A model generated the notes under the pieces. That model was not told where the DNA came from and searched no databases. It was given only the letters and a program-made list of their open reading frames with translations. Positions 35,826-48,819 of a stretch of DNA of 64,000 nucleotides are shown one piece after another. The translations under genes were made by a program, and so were the position numbers. How positions within the stretch are numbered: the stretch's first letter is position 1; each line of letters begins with the position of its first letter. This DNA is from Hydractinia symbiolongicarpus. Lineage: Eukaryota; Cnidaria; Hydrozoa; Anthoathecata; Hydractiniidae. The stretch is taken from contig NC_079886.1 in assembly GCF_029227915.1 (NCBI RefSeq), positions 7,316,001 to 7,380,000 of the forward strand, written 5' to 3'.

Positions 35826-37586
35826 GGTCGTAAAAATAACTAAATAAAATTTTAAAACAATTTCTGTTAGTGTCATTTATTTCTAAAAGATAATTAACCA
35901 TAGACAATTCGACAATTCAGATCGGCATTACTTTCTTTCTGTTAATCACACTACAGATAAAACATGTCTCCCAAATCATAAAAAAACTATGCAGTGATAT
36001 TTATATTTAGAATTATACTTCTTCATTTTCAACTTTTCAGTTTTTTAGTTTTTAAAATCAGTAGGAGTGAGCTAGTTATGGCTAAATTTTGTTTCAATAA
36101 CTTGTTAAAAACGTTTAGCGTTTAAATCTCGCCAGCAGTAAATTCGAGTTCTGAAGCCTGACCTAAGGCTTAAATGTGTGACACATATCTCATCGGGTTA
36201 CGTGTCGTCGGAGAAAAATGACCAAATATTCGTCACTTGATGGAACATTTTGGAAAAAAAATGAAAAACAGAATTGTTGACAAAAGAAATGCCATTAAGA
36301 GAAATGACTAAAGGGCATAATTCCCTGACGATATAAATTTTTAGTGAGGAAAGTTGTCCCAAATTTTCTCCTTCGATTATTTTTTTAATAAAGTGCCCTA
36401 TTCACGCCAAAAATTAACGCAGATCTATAATTTTATTACATGGGTGCACGAGACTTAATTGTTGTAAGAAATGCACAAATATTTTTTCCTTTATCACAAT
36501 TTCGTCCCCTGAGCTTCTTTTTCGCTTTCTGATATACATGCTTTGCTCGACTTGTTTCGCGCTAGCTAAATATCAGAAATCGAAAAAAAGGAGCCTTCAC
36601 TACGAATTTGCTTTTATCATGCTTAGCTATGGGTTATTAAAAACCCCTATACTAAAAAACAACGTTTATTTTAAGCTGAAAACTCTGAAAACAGAATTTT
36701 TATAGTTTCAGTATAAAAGAAAATCAGTAAAACATACTAACAACAAAATTTAGACTGCACAAAAAAACAAAAAAGTTTTTAGTGCAAAAATGTACGGAAG
36801 CAATGTTTTAAAAATTTCTAGAGACACGCAAGTTTATTAACCCTTTGGCAACCATAGGCCGCTGTTGACCCGGCCAGGGGGGGGGGGGGTTACGCGGCGT
36901 AGTCCCCCTGCCGTGTTGCACGTCAAGAATAGACGAAATATTTGAACACTTTTTTTAAGAGGATGGAATTAGCTTTTTACTTTTAGAGATATTAGCAATT
37001 ACATTCGGAAAAAAAATGAAAGTTTTAATACCTTACGGTGGCCCAGGGGTTAAAGTGCGCAAAATAATGTATCGAATTCTTTACCTTTTGTTATTTTCAC
37101 AGGATCTGGTACGGACATGTAATAGAAGAAATTTGAACCCCCTGAAAGAACTTTATTTTTTCTCGGCCTTTTCACAAATGTTTGTTTTCCATAGAAATCG
37201 CCCGATCTAACATTATATTTGTTTTTGGCGAAGGTACATTTATTCATGTTGACCACCACTGTCACCGTCGCATATGGATTCCTCTTTACTTTAATTTCCA
37301 TCTTTTCAACTGAATGATCTTCCTCCTTGAAGAAAACATCTGTAAAAAAACTTTCTTTACTTGAGATTGGAGAACGGATCACTTTGTATTCGTGAGAATG
37401 ATTAACTCGAAAATTCAAGTTTGATATGTCGACAATGATGCACGATCCTGGAGGCATGGTTTTTGGTGCTTGAGGAAGATACTCTAGGTTGCCAGAAACA
37501 AGAATCTGTACGCTATACTGTATTGCTGATAAGTAGTTACAGAAGCTTAGTACTATTAAGAACGAAAAAACTAATAAAGAAGCCAT
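35100..37586 (-). CDS. Mucin-like secreted protein with minicollagen-type cysteine domain, short paralogue
   Basis: Exon 1 is 37085-37586 and exon 2 is 35100-35839, joined at phase 1 (donor AAAAG/GTAAAG, acceptor TTTTATTTAG), giving 413 residues. A signal peptide (MASLLVFSFLIVLSFC...) is followed by a conserved domain of about 145 residues beginning QYSVQILVSGNLEYLP, with MPPGSCIIVDISNLN, KRNPYATVTVVVNMNKCTF and DFYGKQTFVK. Exon 2 is a Thr run, a basic Thr-rich segment with TTVRKTTTPRTTT, about a dozen TTTEEPDT-like octapeptides, and near the C-terminus CRHCPLHCGIKCSGSCRKCCC. From its second Cys this is exactly CX3CX3CX3CX3CC plus one extra Cys. The Thr repeats should be heavily O-glycosylated. 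The cysteine domain suggests covalent crosslinking into a nematocyst wall or tubule. The ATG at 35876 would give a shorter product but lies within the intron. Confidence 0.85.
36877..36889. repeat. Poly-G run
   Basis: Thirteen consecutive G in an intron of the mucin-like gene. Length is prone to sequencing or assembly error. Confidence 0.7.
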
Positions 37587-38720
37587 GTTGTACAGTGTTT
37601 TCTCATCGATATCGTTTTAACAGGAAATTTTTCAACCAAACTTTTACATTGCATTTCATGCATCAATAAATAATGTACGATTTTTTCCGGGTTGATTTCA
37701 ACAAACTTCATTTAACTTCAAACTACCCTCAAAGAGTGTTTCTACTGATATAACGTACAACTAATCGTAAGAAAAATTATATACAAGAAGGATATAAATA
37801 CTTCACACGCTTGTTTTTCTATTGCTTAAATGTGCAGAAAACAAAAAATGAATGAAATTTTAATGAAGTTCATTCAATATGAATTTGCTACTGCAATCCT
37901 AGAGTTAATTTATTGGAAAAGAGGAATTTCATGGTTCGTCCAACAAACAGCTATAAACACTTGTCAAAGTTCACTTCTCAATGATCGCAAACGGACTTGG
38001 CACTTCGGATCTTATTATTTGCTTAGTTTCAAACTCTTAACCCATACTAATTTTTGCACACCCCGTTTTCCCGAATTTTAGCACCTTAGCGGGCCGTCGT
38101 GTGGATTGTTTCGAAATGCAGACATGGCAGAAACTGCCAGCAGTGCATTTTCGACGCTATTTACCTGGCCTACACATCTCCCAAAGCAAGACTTTTGCAG
38201 CCTGCCGACTGCAGAGTTTTGACAAGGCGATTTCATTTGGTCAGTTCGAAAAATAGCCAAAAATCGGCCTTTTCCAATAATATTATGTCCATGATTGTAG
38301 TTCAAACTAATATGATTTAAGAAAACTTAAGCTTTGAAGTCACAATATATTGCAGATCGTGGTTACACCTTTACAATCTCTCCTATAAATATATACAATT
38401 GTGTACAATTATTTGTGTCCATATATGAAACTACCCTTAACATGATAAATCTCTTTATTTCTGTTTTTCATCTTTTAGGGATTCTACTGCTTCAATATGA
38501 TGTATGCAATATTGTACAATTATTTGAAGCAGCTGATGTACAATTCTGTGTTGTCATATACAACTCACACATTTGTTTCGATGATGCTTTAATGCGGAAA
38601 AAAAAAATTATTTGAATCACGAAATGGATTAAAAATAACATAACTTAAAAGAGTGTTCTTTGTTACATTCGTCCTTTGCCCCACTTTTACATGCCATAAT
38701 AACTACATCGGCCTTCGGTC
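37587..38720. other. Spacer between the two mucin-like paralogues
   Basis: No coding exon is supported; open frames here lack splice context or family similarity. It should contain the promoter of the gene at 35100-37586 and the 3' untranslated region of the gene at 38721-41846, both on minus. Confidence 0.45.
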
Positions 38721-41700
38721 TTAAGCTTTGTTCTGCGGTTTGTTCCTCTTGTGTGGTTTGTATATACAGCAGCACTTTCGGCATGATGCTGAACAATTTA
38801 TGCCACAATGTAATGGACAATGCCAGCATTGATCATTGTTAGTGGTAGATGTGGTGGTTTTTATGCTTTCAGACACAGTTGGATCTGGTTTGACTATGGT
38901 TTTAGGATTGATGGTTGGATTTTTAGTTTTCGTAGTATTAGGTTCCGGTGTAGTCGTAGTGGTTGTACCTGGTCCTTTAGCGGTGGTGATGTCTGGTTCC
39001 TCAGTAGTAGTGGTTTCTGGTTCCTCAGTAGTGATGGTGTCTGGTTCTTCAGTAGTAGTGCTTTCTGGTTCCTCAGTAGTGGTGGTTTTAGGTTCTTCAG
39101 TAGTAGTGGTATCCGGTCTTTCAGTAGTGGTCCTTTCTGGTTCCTCAGTAGTGGTAGTTTCCGGTTCCTCCGTAGTGGTGGCATTTGGTACTTCAGTAGT
39201 AATGGTTTCTGGTTCTTTAGTAGTAGTGGTTTCCGGTTCCTCAGTAGTGGTGGTGTCTGGTTCTTCAGTAGTAGTGGTATCTGGTCTTTCAGTAGGGGTG
39301 GTTTCCGGTTCCTCAGTAGTAGTGGTTTCTGGTCCCTCAGTGGGGGTGTTTTTTGGCTCTTCAGTAGTGGTGGTATCTGGTCTTTCAGTAGTGGTGGTTT
39401 CTGGTTCTTCAGTAGTGGTAGTTTCCGGTTCCTCCGTAGTGGTGGCATTTGGTCCTTCAGTAGTAATGGTTTCTGGTTCTTTAGTAGTAGTGGTTTCTGG
39501 TTCCTCAGTAGTAGTGGTTTCTGGTTCTTCAGTAGTGGTCGTTTTCGGTTCCTCCGTAGTGGTGGCATTTGGTCCTTCAGTAGTAATGGTTTCTGGTTCT
39601 TTAGTAGTAATGGTTTCTGGTTCCTCAGTAGTAGTGGTTTCTGGTTCCTCAGTGGGGGTGTTTTTTGGCTCTTCAGTAGTAGTGGTATCTGGTCCTTCAG
39701 TAGTGGTGGTTTCTGGTTCTTCAGTAGTGGTAGTTTCCGGTTCCTCCGTAGTGGTGGCATTTGGTTCTTCAGTAGTAATGGTTTCTGGTTCTTTAGTAGT
39801 AGTGGTTCCTGGTTCCTCAGTAGAGGTAGTTTCCGGTTCCTCCGTAGTGGTGGCATTTGGTCCTTCAGTAGTAATGGTTTCTGGTTCTTTAGTAGTAGTG
39901 GTTTCTGGTTCCTCAGTAGTAGTGGTTTCTGGTTCAGTGGTAGTTTCTGGTTCCTCAGTAGTGGTGGTGTCTGGTTCTTCAGTAGTGGTGGTATCTGGTC
40001 TTTTAGTAGTGGTGGTATCTGGTCTTTCAGTAGTGGTGGTTTCTGGTTCTTCAGTAGTAGTAGTTTCCTGTTCCTCAGTAGTGATGGCATTTTGTCCTTC
40101 AGTAGTAATGGTTTCTGGTTCTTTAGTAGTAATGGTTTCTGGTTCCTCAGTAGTAGTGGTTCCTGGTTCCTCAGTAGAAGTAGTTTCCGGTTGTTCGGTA
40201 GTGGTGGTATCTGGTTCTTCAGTAGTGGTGGTGGCTGGTTCTTTAGTAGTAGTGGTATCTGGATTTTCTGTAGTAGTAGTGTCAGGTTCTTGGCTGATCG
40301 TGGTGTCTGGCTTCTTTGTTGATTTTACACCTTGTGTTTTGGATGTTCTTCGTGTAGTTGTCGTGCTTCGAACTGTGTTTGGACGTAGTTTTCGTGTTGT
40401 AGTTCTTCTTTTACGGATTGTTTCTGGAATTTCAGTGGTCTTTAGTTTGTTAGTGGAAGTGGTTAGGATAGTGGTTGGAGAGATGGTCGTTGTTGTTGTT
40501 GCTGCTGCTGTTGTTGTTGTTGTTGTTGTTGTTGTTGCAGTGGTTGTTAGAATGACTAAAGAAAGTTTAAACACAATGTTTGTCAATATACTTTCTGATA
40601 AAAGATGATTAACCTTAGACAGATGGGCAAATCAGATCTGCATTACTTATGTCGGTAAAAAATGGATAACGTCTATTGTTCCAAAATGACGTAATCATAT
40701 ATATATATTTTAAAGACTTTCAATTTGTAAAATTATTTTGATAAAAACAGGAAAGGGCGAAAATATCACTTGAAAAAAATTTAGTGCAATTTTTGCTGGT
40801 ATACATTTTTATGAGCAAGAACAGGTATATATGTTATAAATTGTTTGTATAAGCAACAGAGAATTGAGATTACACTGCAAGATATTTTCCAGAACGTTCC
40901 TGAATGTTAATTTGTTAGGTAATGGTATTTTTTACACAGAGAGAATAATGAGGACAGCAAGAAAATAGTTTTACTACTTCATTCCTTTTGTTTCGTAATA
41001 AAATTGTGCGAAATACGTCTCTAATGATTTTAAGGCTCAAAATAATCATACCAAATAAGAAAGAAATACAATTTGTTGTAGTACTGAATGATTCACGCCA
41101 AAATTCGTATAACTAGCTAAAAACTGTAAAATCACAATTTTTAAAACTTTAGTTAAACAAAAAATACTTTAAGTATGCTTTTAGCTAAATGTGTGTGTTT
41201 TAATATATGTACTGTTATTAAATATAGCGTGCGAATCCAGAATTTAGAGTGAAAAAGCGAGCTTCCTAATCAAAAAACGTTCATAGACATGCAAGTTTTG
41301 TTTCGAGTAGTAAAGAGCGCGAAATAATGTGTCGAATTGTTTACCTTTTGTTAATTTCACAGGTGCTGGTAATAACATGTAATAGAAGAACATTGAACCT
41401 TTTGAGAGGAGTCTATTTTTTTTTGGCTGTTTCACAAATGTTTGTTTCCCATAGAAATCGCCAAGACTAACATTATACTTGTTATTGGCGAAGGTACATT
41501 TATTCATGTTTACCACCACTGTCACCGTTGCATATGGATTCCTTTTTATTTTAATTCTCATCTCTTCATCTGCATGATCTTCTTCTTTAAAAAAGATGTC
41601 CTTATAAAAATTATTTTTAACGGAGCTTGGAGAATGGATCACTTTGTATTCGTGAGGATGACTCGGGCGTAAATTCAAATTTGATATGTCGATAATTATG

Positions 41701-41846
41701 CATGAACCTGGAGGCATGGCGCTTGGTGCTTCAGGAAGATATTCCAGCTTCCCACCAGAAAGAATCTGTACGCTATACTGTCTTGCTAATAGATAGCTAA
41801 AGGAACATAACAATTCCAACAATGATAAAGTTAATAATGAAGTCAT
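38721..41846 (-). CDS. Mucin-like secreted protein with minicollagen-type cysteine domain, long paralogue
   Basis: Exon 1 is 41345-41846, with exactly the same 502-base length as in the neighbouring paralogue. Exon 2 is 38721-40555, with acceptor CTTTCTTTAG, and the product is 778 residues. Signal peptide (MTSLLTLSLLELLCSF...) and conserved domain from QYSVQILSGGKLEYLP, with MPPGSCIIIDISNLN and KRNPYATVTVVVNMNKCTF, match the paralogue closely. The Thr-rich part is hugely expanded: some fifty octapeptides of the form TTTEEPET, with variants EGPNA, EERPD, KEPETI and EEPKNTP arranged in longer blocks. The C-terminus carries CWHCPLHCGINCSASCRKCCC, nearly identical to the paralogue. It is therefore a tandem duplicate that differs mainly by repeat expansion. 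The antisense strand is also open over most of this exon because of the repeat; I treat that as a shadow. Confidence 0.85.
38960..40315. repeat. In-frame 24-base minisatellite coding the TTTEEPET repeat
   Basis: Units of 24 bases (on plus: TCCTCAGTAGTAGTGGTTTC-like) are repeated some fifty times, with higher-order blocks of several units. A few units are shortened but the reading frame is kept throughout. Confidence 0.9.
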
Positions 41847-43372
41847 GTTGTATAATTTCTTCTCATCGATTTTCTTTCAACAAGACTTTTTCAACCAAAC
41901 TTGTACTAAGCGTATTGCATGCTTCGTTAAATAGTGCCCAAATTTTTCCGGTTTGTAAATAAGGGGTTTTACTTTACCGTACTGGCATTGGCAAATCAAA
42001 CGAGTTAATAATCAAAGAGTTGTAGATTGGGCGAGGGTTTGAAGCTTGCTCTTATTTTAAATCATGGTTTAAAGCAATTTTATTACTGTGAACGCTTTGC
42101 TGTTTTGTTTACAATTTTTATAATTTTTGTTTAGTTGTTGCAGTTAAAAAGTGATTGATACACTTTTTATTCTTGTTTTTGTTGCTAGGAGTAGAGATCT
42201 CAATTATGTGTAACTAACAAAATCTTTAATATAATCTTAAAACAATAATTTTATTTACAAATTGTAAATCTTCGTTAAGCATGATGTTTCTTTCCATGAA
42301 ACAGGACTTTCAGATCCTTCCCTATATATATTTAGAATTGTACAAAAAGGTGATTCCTGCAAAATAAAAATACGTCGCATGATGCTTAATTTTGCCCTAA
42401 ATTTAGGCTGTTCTGTTTTAGAATTGATAGAATAGATTTGATTTACGCACACGATCAGCCATGGACTGCAAAGATGGACGCGTAGCTACTATTCTGTTTT
42501 TAAACTTGACAAGAGAACTTTATTTAGCTATGAAAGACATTTATACAGAGAGAAACAAATTATTTGTCGTGGCCATCTTCGATTCCCAACAGTTGTTTGT
42601 TTACAAGCTGTATATAATTTTTATATTTTCTTTTGTAAAATCTTAGGCAAGCGAAAATGAAGTCCTTTTTCTACACCTTCGTTCCTCTGTTCCGGAAAAA
42701 AACATATCTAATTAACGATTTTTTAAAAACTTTTTTTCGCTGCACTTTTCTTCATCCCTATTTATCGCGCTATAAAATCTCCACCACGTGAATATCTCAT
42801 TTCTTAAAACTTTTATAATCTGGTAAGGTCAAGGGATAATCCTTCTGTCATTGAGGTGAAAGTTGATGCTTAAACTAAAGCCTCGTTCTAGAACATTTTA
42901 CGAAGATCGTCAACGAGCTTTATTTTTTCTGTCGTGTTTTTTCTTATTGTTTATATGAAAAATAGTGGGTTTTGTTACTAATAAAAAAAACAATCATAAA
43001 ATATTTTCCAATAATGAAATATATCTATTAAAAAATCAAACATTATTTTAAACTGAAAGTTTGTAAATACTTATAAAAAACATTATCGTGTATTCCTGCA
43101 GCTATCTTAAAACCACAACAATCTTAATTATCCCTTTCAAAGTTTAACCTGCCTGCGGACTTTTCACTTGCCAAGTAATTAGTCGAGCTCAAGAATGTGT
43201 AACGATCTCATATTGCGCTTATATCTTCTCATTCAAGAAACGTGCTCCTCTGGGGTCAGATGTTGGCGGAGTGCAGATATTGCATAAGGGATAGATGTAT
43301 ATCGGTGCATTCAATCCTTAAACGTTATATTACTTGTTGTGTGCACGGGATGACTGCAGCTTGTTAGTAATC
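41847..43372. other. Divergent intergenic region between mucin-like and WASP genes
   Basis: The genes on either side point away from each other, so both promoters should be here. No coding exon or repeat is recognised. Confidence 0.45.
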
Positions 43373-46300
43373 ATGCGCAAAGACAAGAAATCAAATCGAC
43401 CGTCAGCTCTTCTCGATAGCAAGGAGAATGAAGATGTCTTTAACAGTATTGGACGAGGGTCCGTGGTATGTGTATTGTGTGTTTTCTCTGATTGTTTTTG
43501 GTTTCTTCATAACTTTGTTATTTTCGTTTTTTCCAAGATAAACATTTCCGATGGATATTCCAGAATTTGCTAAAACGTTAACGAATTTTTTCAGCATTCG
43601 TCACAAATGCAGAAAATTTATTAACCAACAATGGCTAACTATTTTAAACCTTTTTAATTAATAACTTCTCCGTCCTCTTATATATATACTACATCCTTAA
43701 ACGATAGATCAGCGGCACAACCGTAACGGCTATTTAATCTGCCGGAAACGATTTCATATATAAGTTTGTCAAGTTGACTTTAAAAATGCAGAGTTTGACT
43801 TCAATGCGTCTGTGAATTAGAAATAAATCTTGTAATTAGCTATTTTTTCTGAGCAAAACAGAGCTTTAAAAGAAGTTACAATTTTTAATTATTTAAGAAC
43901 TATAACACGCCTGGAATTATATATCCCTTTATGAGTCGTATAAGCATGATGGGTTTATCATTTTCGGTTTTTTATTCGTCAAACAGAAAAAGACATTTCT
44001 GACTCGTCGCTTATAAATAGGTTTCTTCCAAGTACAAATAAAAGTCGTTTTCAGCCAGAAATGTAAGAAATCTCTACCTTGCTAATATCAGGTATATTGT
44101 GTTGTATTTGAAAGTTACTGAATATAATTGCACAATTTTGATCTGAGTACCAGCTGGAGAAAAATTCGGTAGTTTTAAATTGTGTAATCACGCTAATTAA
44201 GCAGAATAATTAGTTCTGCTCAAATAATTAATCATCGCACAAGACGTTAATTATGACAGTTAATTATTAAGCCGCGTGGTAAACTTTGCTACCTTAAGTT
44301 TATCATGCGTACAGTTGTTTTAAGTTTCTCCATTGTCAACATTAAAAGTGACAATAGGAACAATAATCTTCGCGAAAGGTTTTTTATTCCTTTTTTCGTT
44401 CTAAAGCCTTGAATAGTGCTTAAGGCATTCCTTCGAAAGAACCCGAGTACTGGTGTGAAATGTTTCTTGATTCTTTATCAATATTCCTTAATACATCTGT
44501 TTTGACAGAAAATCTTTTTGCCAAAGAACTTTGAAAAAATTTATATAAAAGTCTCGAGGTGCTGCCAGGCTGTATACGTTAAGATGGGCTACACCGGCAT
44601 TATCGGATGTCCCATCTGAGTGAATCATTCTCCGCAGACAATAAACACACGGATGCGCCATGACAAACTATCATCTACATACGTAACTTTAACTTCCATC
44701 TGGATAGGCTATCAGCGCGCGTCTGTAATATGGTACCCGCACGTAGTGTAATGGGTTCGTCTGAGGTTCCTACTTTTGGAATAGCGAATCGAATCTCCCT
44801 AACTACCAGGTAGTAAATTAGTGAAAAATAGTTCCACTTTAATTCTGTTCCTGAGAAGACTTTTTCTTTATCCATACTAAACCGTGCGTGTGATTTTTCA
44901 GACATTATCAACCTCTATCGTCCAGTTATATCACTGCTATCCGAATCAAACAGAGTGGCAGAAGAAGTGCGTCGGAGTTGCATGCTTTGTGAAAGACAAT
45001 CAGAAGAAATCATATTTTGTTCGAATTGTTGACCCTAAGGTAGGTATGTTTACGTTCTTCTTGTTACCTGTTGTCTTGTGGATTACTGCGGCAAGTAGAA
45101 TTATTTTTCGCTTCAGTCGTTTGGATAATGGCTGATTCGCATCTCCTTTCCCTGAGCTAAGTTTGCACTCTTTAATAGCCAATCAAATTCTCTGGCAAAG
45201 ACTGTCAACTATGCATCGCCTTGTGCTTTTGAGTTTTCGTCCGTTTTTGTCGGGAAAAAAAGTTGAGAAGCCCTTACTTATTCCGTGTCTTCAAAAATTG
45301 TTTCTCAAGTCGCGAAAATTGGACATGCTTCTTAATTTATTCCGCATGGGTCTATATTTGCAGCTAATTCTAAAACTATTATTCTGACGCATTACACACA
45401 AACTCTTTGCTTTCCATAATTATTTTTTGAGTAATGACTACCTAACTTTCTTCTTGTCTCTTTTTAGAAGAAAGACATCGTTTGGGAGCAAGAATTATAC
45501 AAGCAATTCAAATATAGTACACCAAGACCCTACTTCCATTCATTCGAAGCAGAGGTGTGTATATTCTTTCTCTTGCAGTCCTATCTTTTGAAATCCTTTG
45601 TCTTGGAACAAAAATAAATTTTAAACGTTGCACATCAAGAATATTTTTTCTTCATTCTCAAAACAGCGACCAGTAGTTAGCCTGCGTGTGGGAAGTCGAT
45701 TTGTTTGCCAGGTTTTTAAGTATATCTTTTTATGCATCTTATATTATTTTCTTAGGATTGTATAGCTGGTCTTAACTTTGCTGAAAACGAAGAAGCCCAA
45801 CACTTCAAACAAGTAATCGAAGAAAGACTAAGTAATGAAATCTACGTATTATTCTGCAACTTCTCTCACTACTCTTCATTGCTGTTCTTATTGACTATAA
45901 CCCTTAGTCATCACCTTTCTTTTGCGATTAGACCTAATCCTGACCCAAAATTTCGAAAAGCAGTTACTATGATACTACGTACTTTTTTAATCTAGGGAAC
46001 AGAATTGAATCAGCGTCACAAGAAAACAGCAATAGTGTCAGCAGCAGGAAATTTTCCTTACGTAAGCAGAGGTTTTTTTAATTCCATTTTTGAGTGGAAT
46101 TTAATAATTCAATGGTGACGTCATACAGCTTCTGTCATTGTAAATGCCTAATTAAGAGCTTTTTTTTGTAAGAACGTTAGCAGTAGTGTAATGCTTCTCG
46201 ACTTCTGGTAATAGTTGTTAGGTTATGTCTTCTTCACAGCATTTTGTGAATCCATCTTAATGCTTGTTTTTAGCGAATGGAACCACACTATCACTAAATG

Positions 46301-48819
46301 GATTTAAGAAAAAGATTTTAAAGGGTAAAAAGAAAACAGCTCTGACTAAAGATGATATAAGCATTCCATCTGACTTTAGGTTAGTTATTAGGTATGAAAT
46401 AATTGTTAAAAATTAATCCCCAAACCCTAAACTCAACACAGAGAGTGGCCTGGTTGCTGTGTTTAGAACCCAGTTGCTTTACGTTTTGTTCTCCAGGCGC
46501 TCTAACGATAACTCGCATGGAGAGCTTTTTGTATAAGCCACTATAATTTCAGTGTTCTAATGCATTGCATTAAATTTGTTTCAGGCATGTTGGTCATGTT
46601 GGATGGGATCCAGATGGAGGTTTTGATGTGAGTTATCTTTACACATACCAACAACACCCCACTATAGTTGTCATTATGAGTCAATCTAGAACGAAATTTA
46701 CAGAAAAAAATAGACGGAAATAATAAACTGTTCAAATTATCTGAGGCAGATTTTCTTTCAAGGCAATTAATATCGCATTCAACAAATTTTATATGGTAAA
46801 AAAATGATTAATTCCGAAGTAAATGTCAGCTTCCTTTATTTTACCGAACCCCGTCTGTTGTCTTTTTTTATTTCGGAAAGGCGAGACGGACAAAAAAAAG
46901 GCAACAGGCGCTGGGATCAAAGTCACTTTATTGATCTAGAGCCAACTTTCGGTTTAGATAAATAACCTTGATTCACAATGGGCAAAGTTATTTGATGCTG
47001 TTGGAGTAACCGCGAAACAACTTCAAGATAAAGAGACTTCTCAGTTCATTTATGATTTTGTCGAATCTCATGGAGGTATTGCAAAAGCTACAAAAGAACT
47101 GGAGAAAGCAAAGCAAACGCAAGGTCAGTAGCATAGTTTTTCTGATCAACAATTTTTTTACCTTGAAAACAGTTTTAGAAATATTTAAAAATCTGTGATT
47201 ACTTCTTACAGATGTTTTGCACAGCTCAGTCTGCTGATAACGCTAATTTAACTTGTAAATGTATGTAAACGTTGTAAATGTAAACGTTGACCAAAATTTA
47301 AAATGACATTATTTTGTATCTAATACTTGTATTTGTTCTTTTACTATCAGCAACTCAGCGATATGCTCCAATCTTACCTGTGCGTTGTAATAAAGCAGTG
47401 GATTCAGTAGAGGACCAAAGTAGAATACACCCACCTTTGCCACCCCATTCAAAAAAACCCAATGTACCTCAAAAGAGAAATGAAAAGCCGTCAAGACCAC
47501 CGTTACCACCAAAACTGATATCATCTTCCAATAAAAATACATCTCCCCCACCACTTCCGCCGCCTAAACGAATTCCAACAGAAACATCACAAAACGTTGT
47601 CGCTAAAGATTCAAACGGCTTCGTAGATAAAGTGGAGAAGATTCCTGATCAAGATAACAACGCGACAGATGAGATAGATGCATGCAACGATCGTAGCGAT
47701 GGTAGGAATGATCTACTATTAGCAATAAGAAAAGGCCATCAACTAAAAACTGTAAGATTTAATATATATTGTTACTGTTTATTATTGCTACATTGATGGC
47801 AAACAAGGAACTGCAATGTATATACAACATTTGTAGGTAGCTCGAGTTGATCAAGAGAATGAAGAGACTGCTGCATCAGCAATTAACGGTATGGCAGGAG
47901 CTTTGGCAAAAGCGTTGGCTCAACGATCTGTTCACATCCACGTTTCTGGTAACTTCATTTATTTATGTGCTAACGGCTGACTTTTTAATTCACGTCGGTA
48001 CCAGAAAATTGCCGAGGAGAATGCCGATGTACTAAGAAAATTCTTGATTCATGTCGGGAAATTTGTTGCCATGATTTTTATTAAACCTCGATGCAATTTA
48101 AACTGTCAAAAGTTTCAATCTTAACTTAGATTTAACTATTATTTGTGCCTAGAAGAAAAGTTTGCTAACGTGAAACGGCAAAACTAGCCTTTCATGTCAG
48201 CATTTTTTGCTAGTGTGAAATAAATTAAATTAGAAAGACTGTAACAAACTTATTTTTCTAACAAAAACCTTACTATAGGTAACATACAGTGGTCGCTCAT
48301 ATTGGAATGTCATTAGTACTAGTAATCACATGTCTGAAGGGGAAATTTAGGATAAAATTACCGAATTCAAATTTTAAATTTTGAAAACAGCGACATTTTT
48401 TTATCAAAGAAAACAACAACAAAATTGGAAACATTCAAGAGTTCTCAATTTCCTTACAGACCAAACATTCGAAATATATTTGCAGTGGAGAAAATTACAA
48501 AACGTCAGCGGGAAATTTCAAAATAGTTGCATTGACAACTTCAAATATTTTCATTGAAAAGTGTCATTACAATACAAACCCGACATTCTTAAAGTTTCAG
48601 ATAGGCATTTACTCGTTCAGATCAAGTAAAAAAGACTATGAGATATTAGCTACCATTATGAAAGTGCTCCAAATGCTTGAATTAGAACTAAAATGGTGGA
48701 TTATAACGTATGGTGATGGTGATAACCAAATATCGTATTTAATTGTAATTACTATATATTTTAATTTTGTAGATGATGAATCGAGTTATGATGGATCGAG
48801 TGACGAAGAGTGGGATTAA
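43373..48819 (+). CDS. WASL-like: WASP-family actin nucleation promoter, diverged paralogue with one WH2, 11 exons
   Basis: Exons: 43373-43465, 44902-45039, 45468-45554, 45756-45831, 45996-46061, 46274-46379, 46585-46627, 46958-47123, 47351-47751, 47837-47948, 48773-48819. Borders are GT/AG and phases agree; the product is 444 residues. WH1/EVH1 domain (about 10-131) with VQLYHCYPNQTEWQKKCVGV and YFHSFEAEDCIAGLNFA; a Lys-rich patch (FKKKILKGKKKT); CRIB/GTPase-binding motif ISIPSDFRHVGHVGWDP (to 203); autoinhibitory helix region SQFIYDFVESHGG; a modest proline-rich segment; a single WH2 GRNDLLLAIRKGHQLKT (to 392); central motif GMAGALAKALAQRS; and an acidic tail ending EEWD. WASPs bind Cdc42 and PIP2 and activate Arp2/3. 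Compared with the next gene it lacks one WH2 and most polyproline. It looks intact, not a pseudogene. Confidence 0.92.

Noticed and set aside
38820..40608. Long plus-strand open frames of 500 and 590 codons opposite the mucin exon (also 35257-35847)
   Set aside because: They arise because the 24-base repeat has no stop in those frames. They have no signal peptide or recognisable domain, while the minus frame has splice sites and a conserved cysteine domain.
44640..44830. GC-richer segment with GATTCGATTCGC on minus, suspected as a tRNA or SINE
   Set aside because: No convincing A box or cloverleaf could be drawn, so it is left unannotated.
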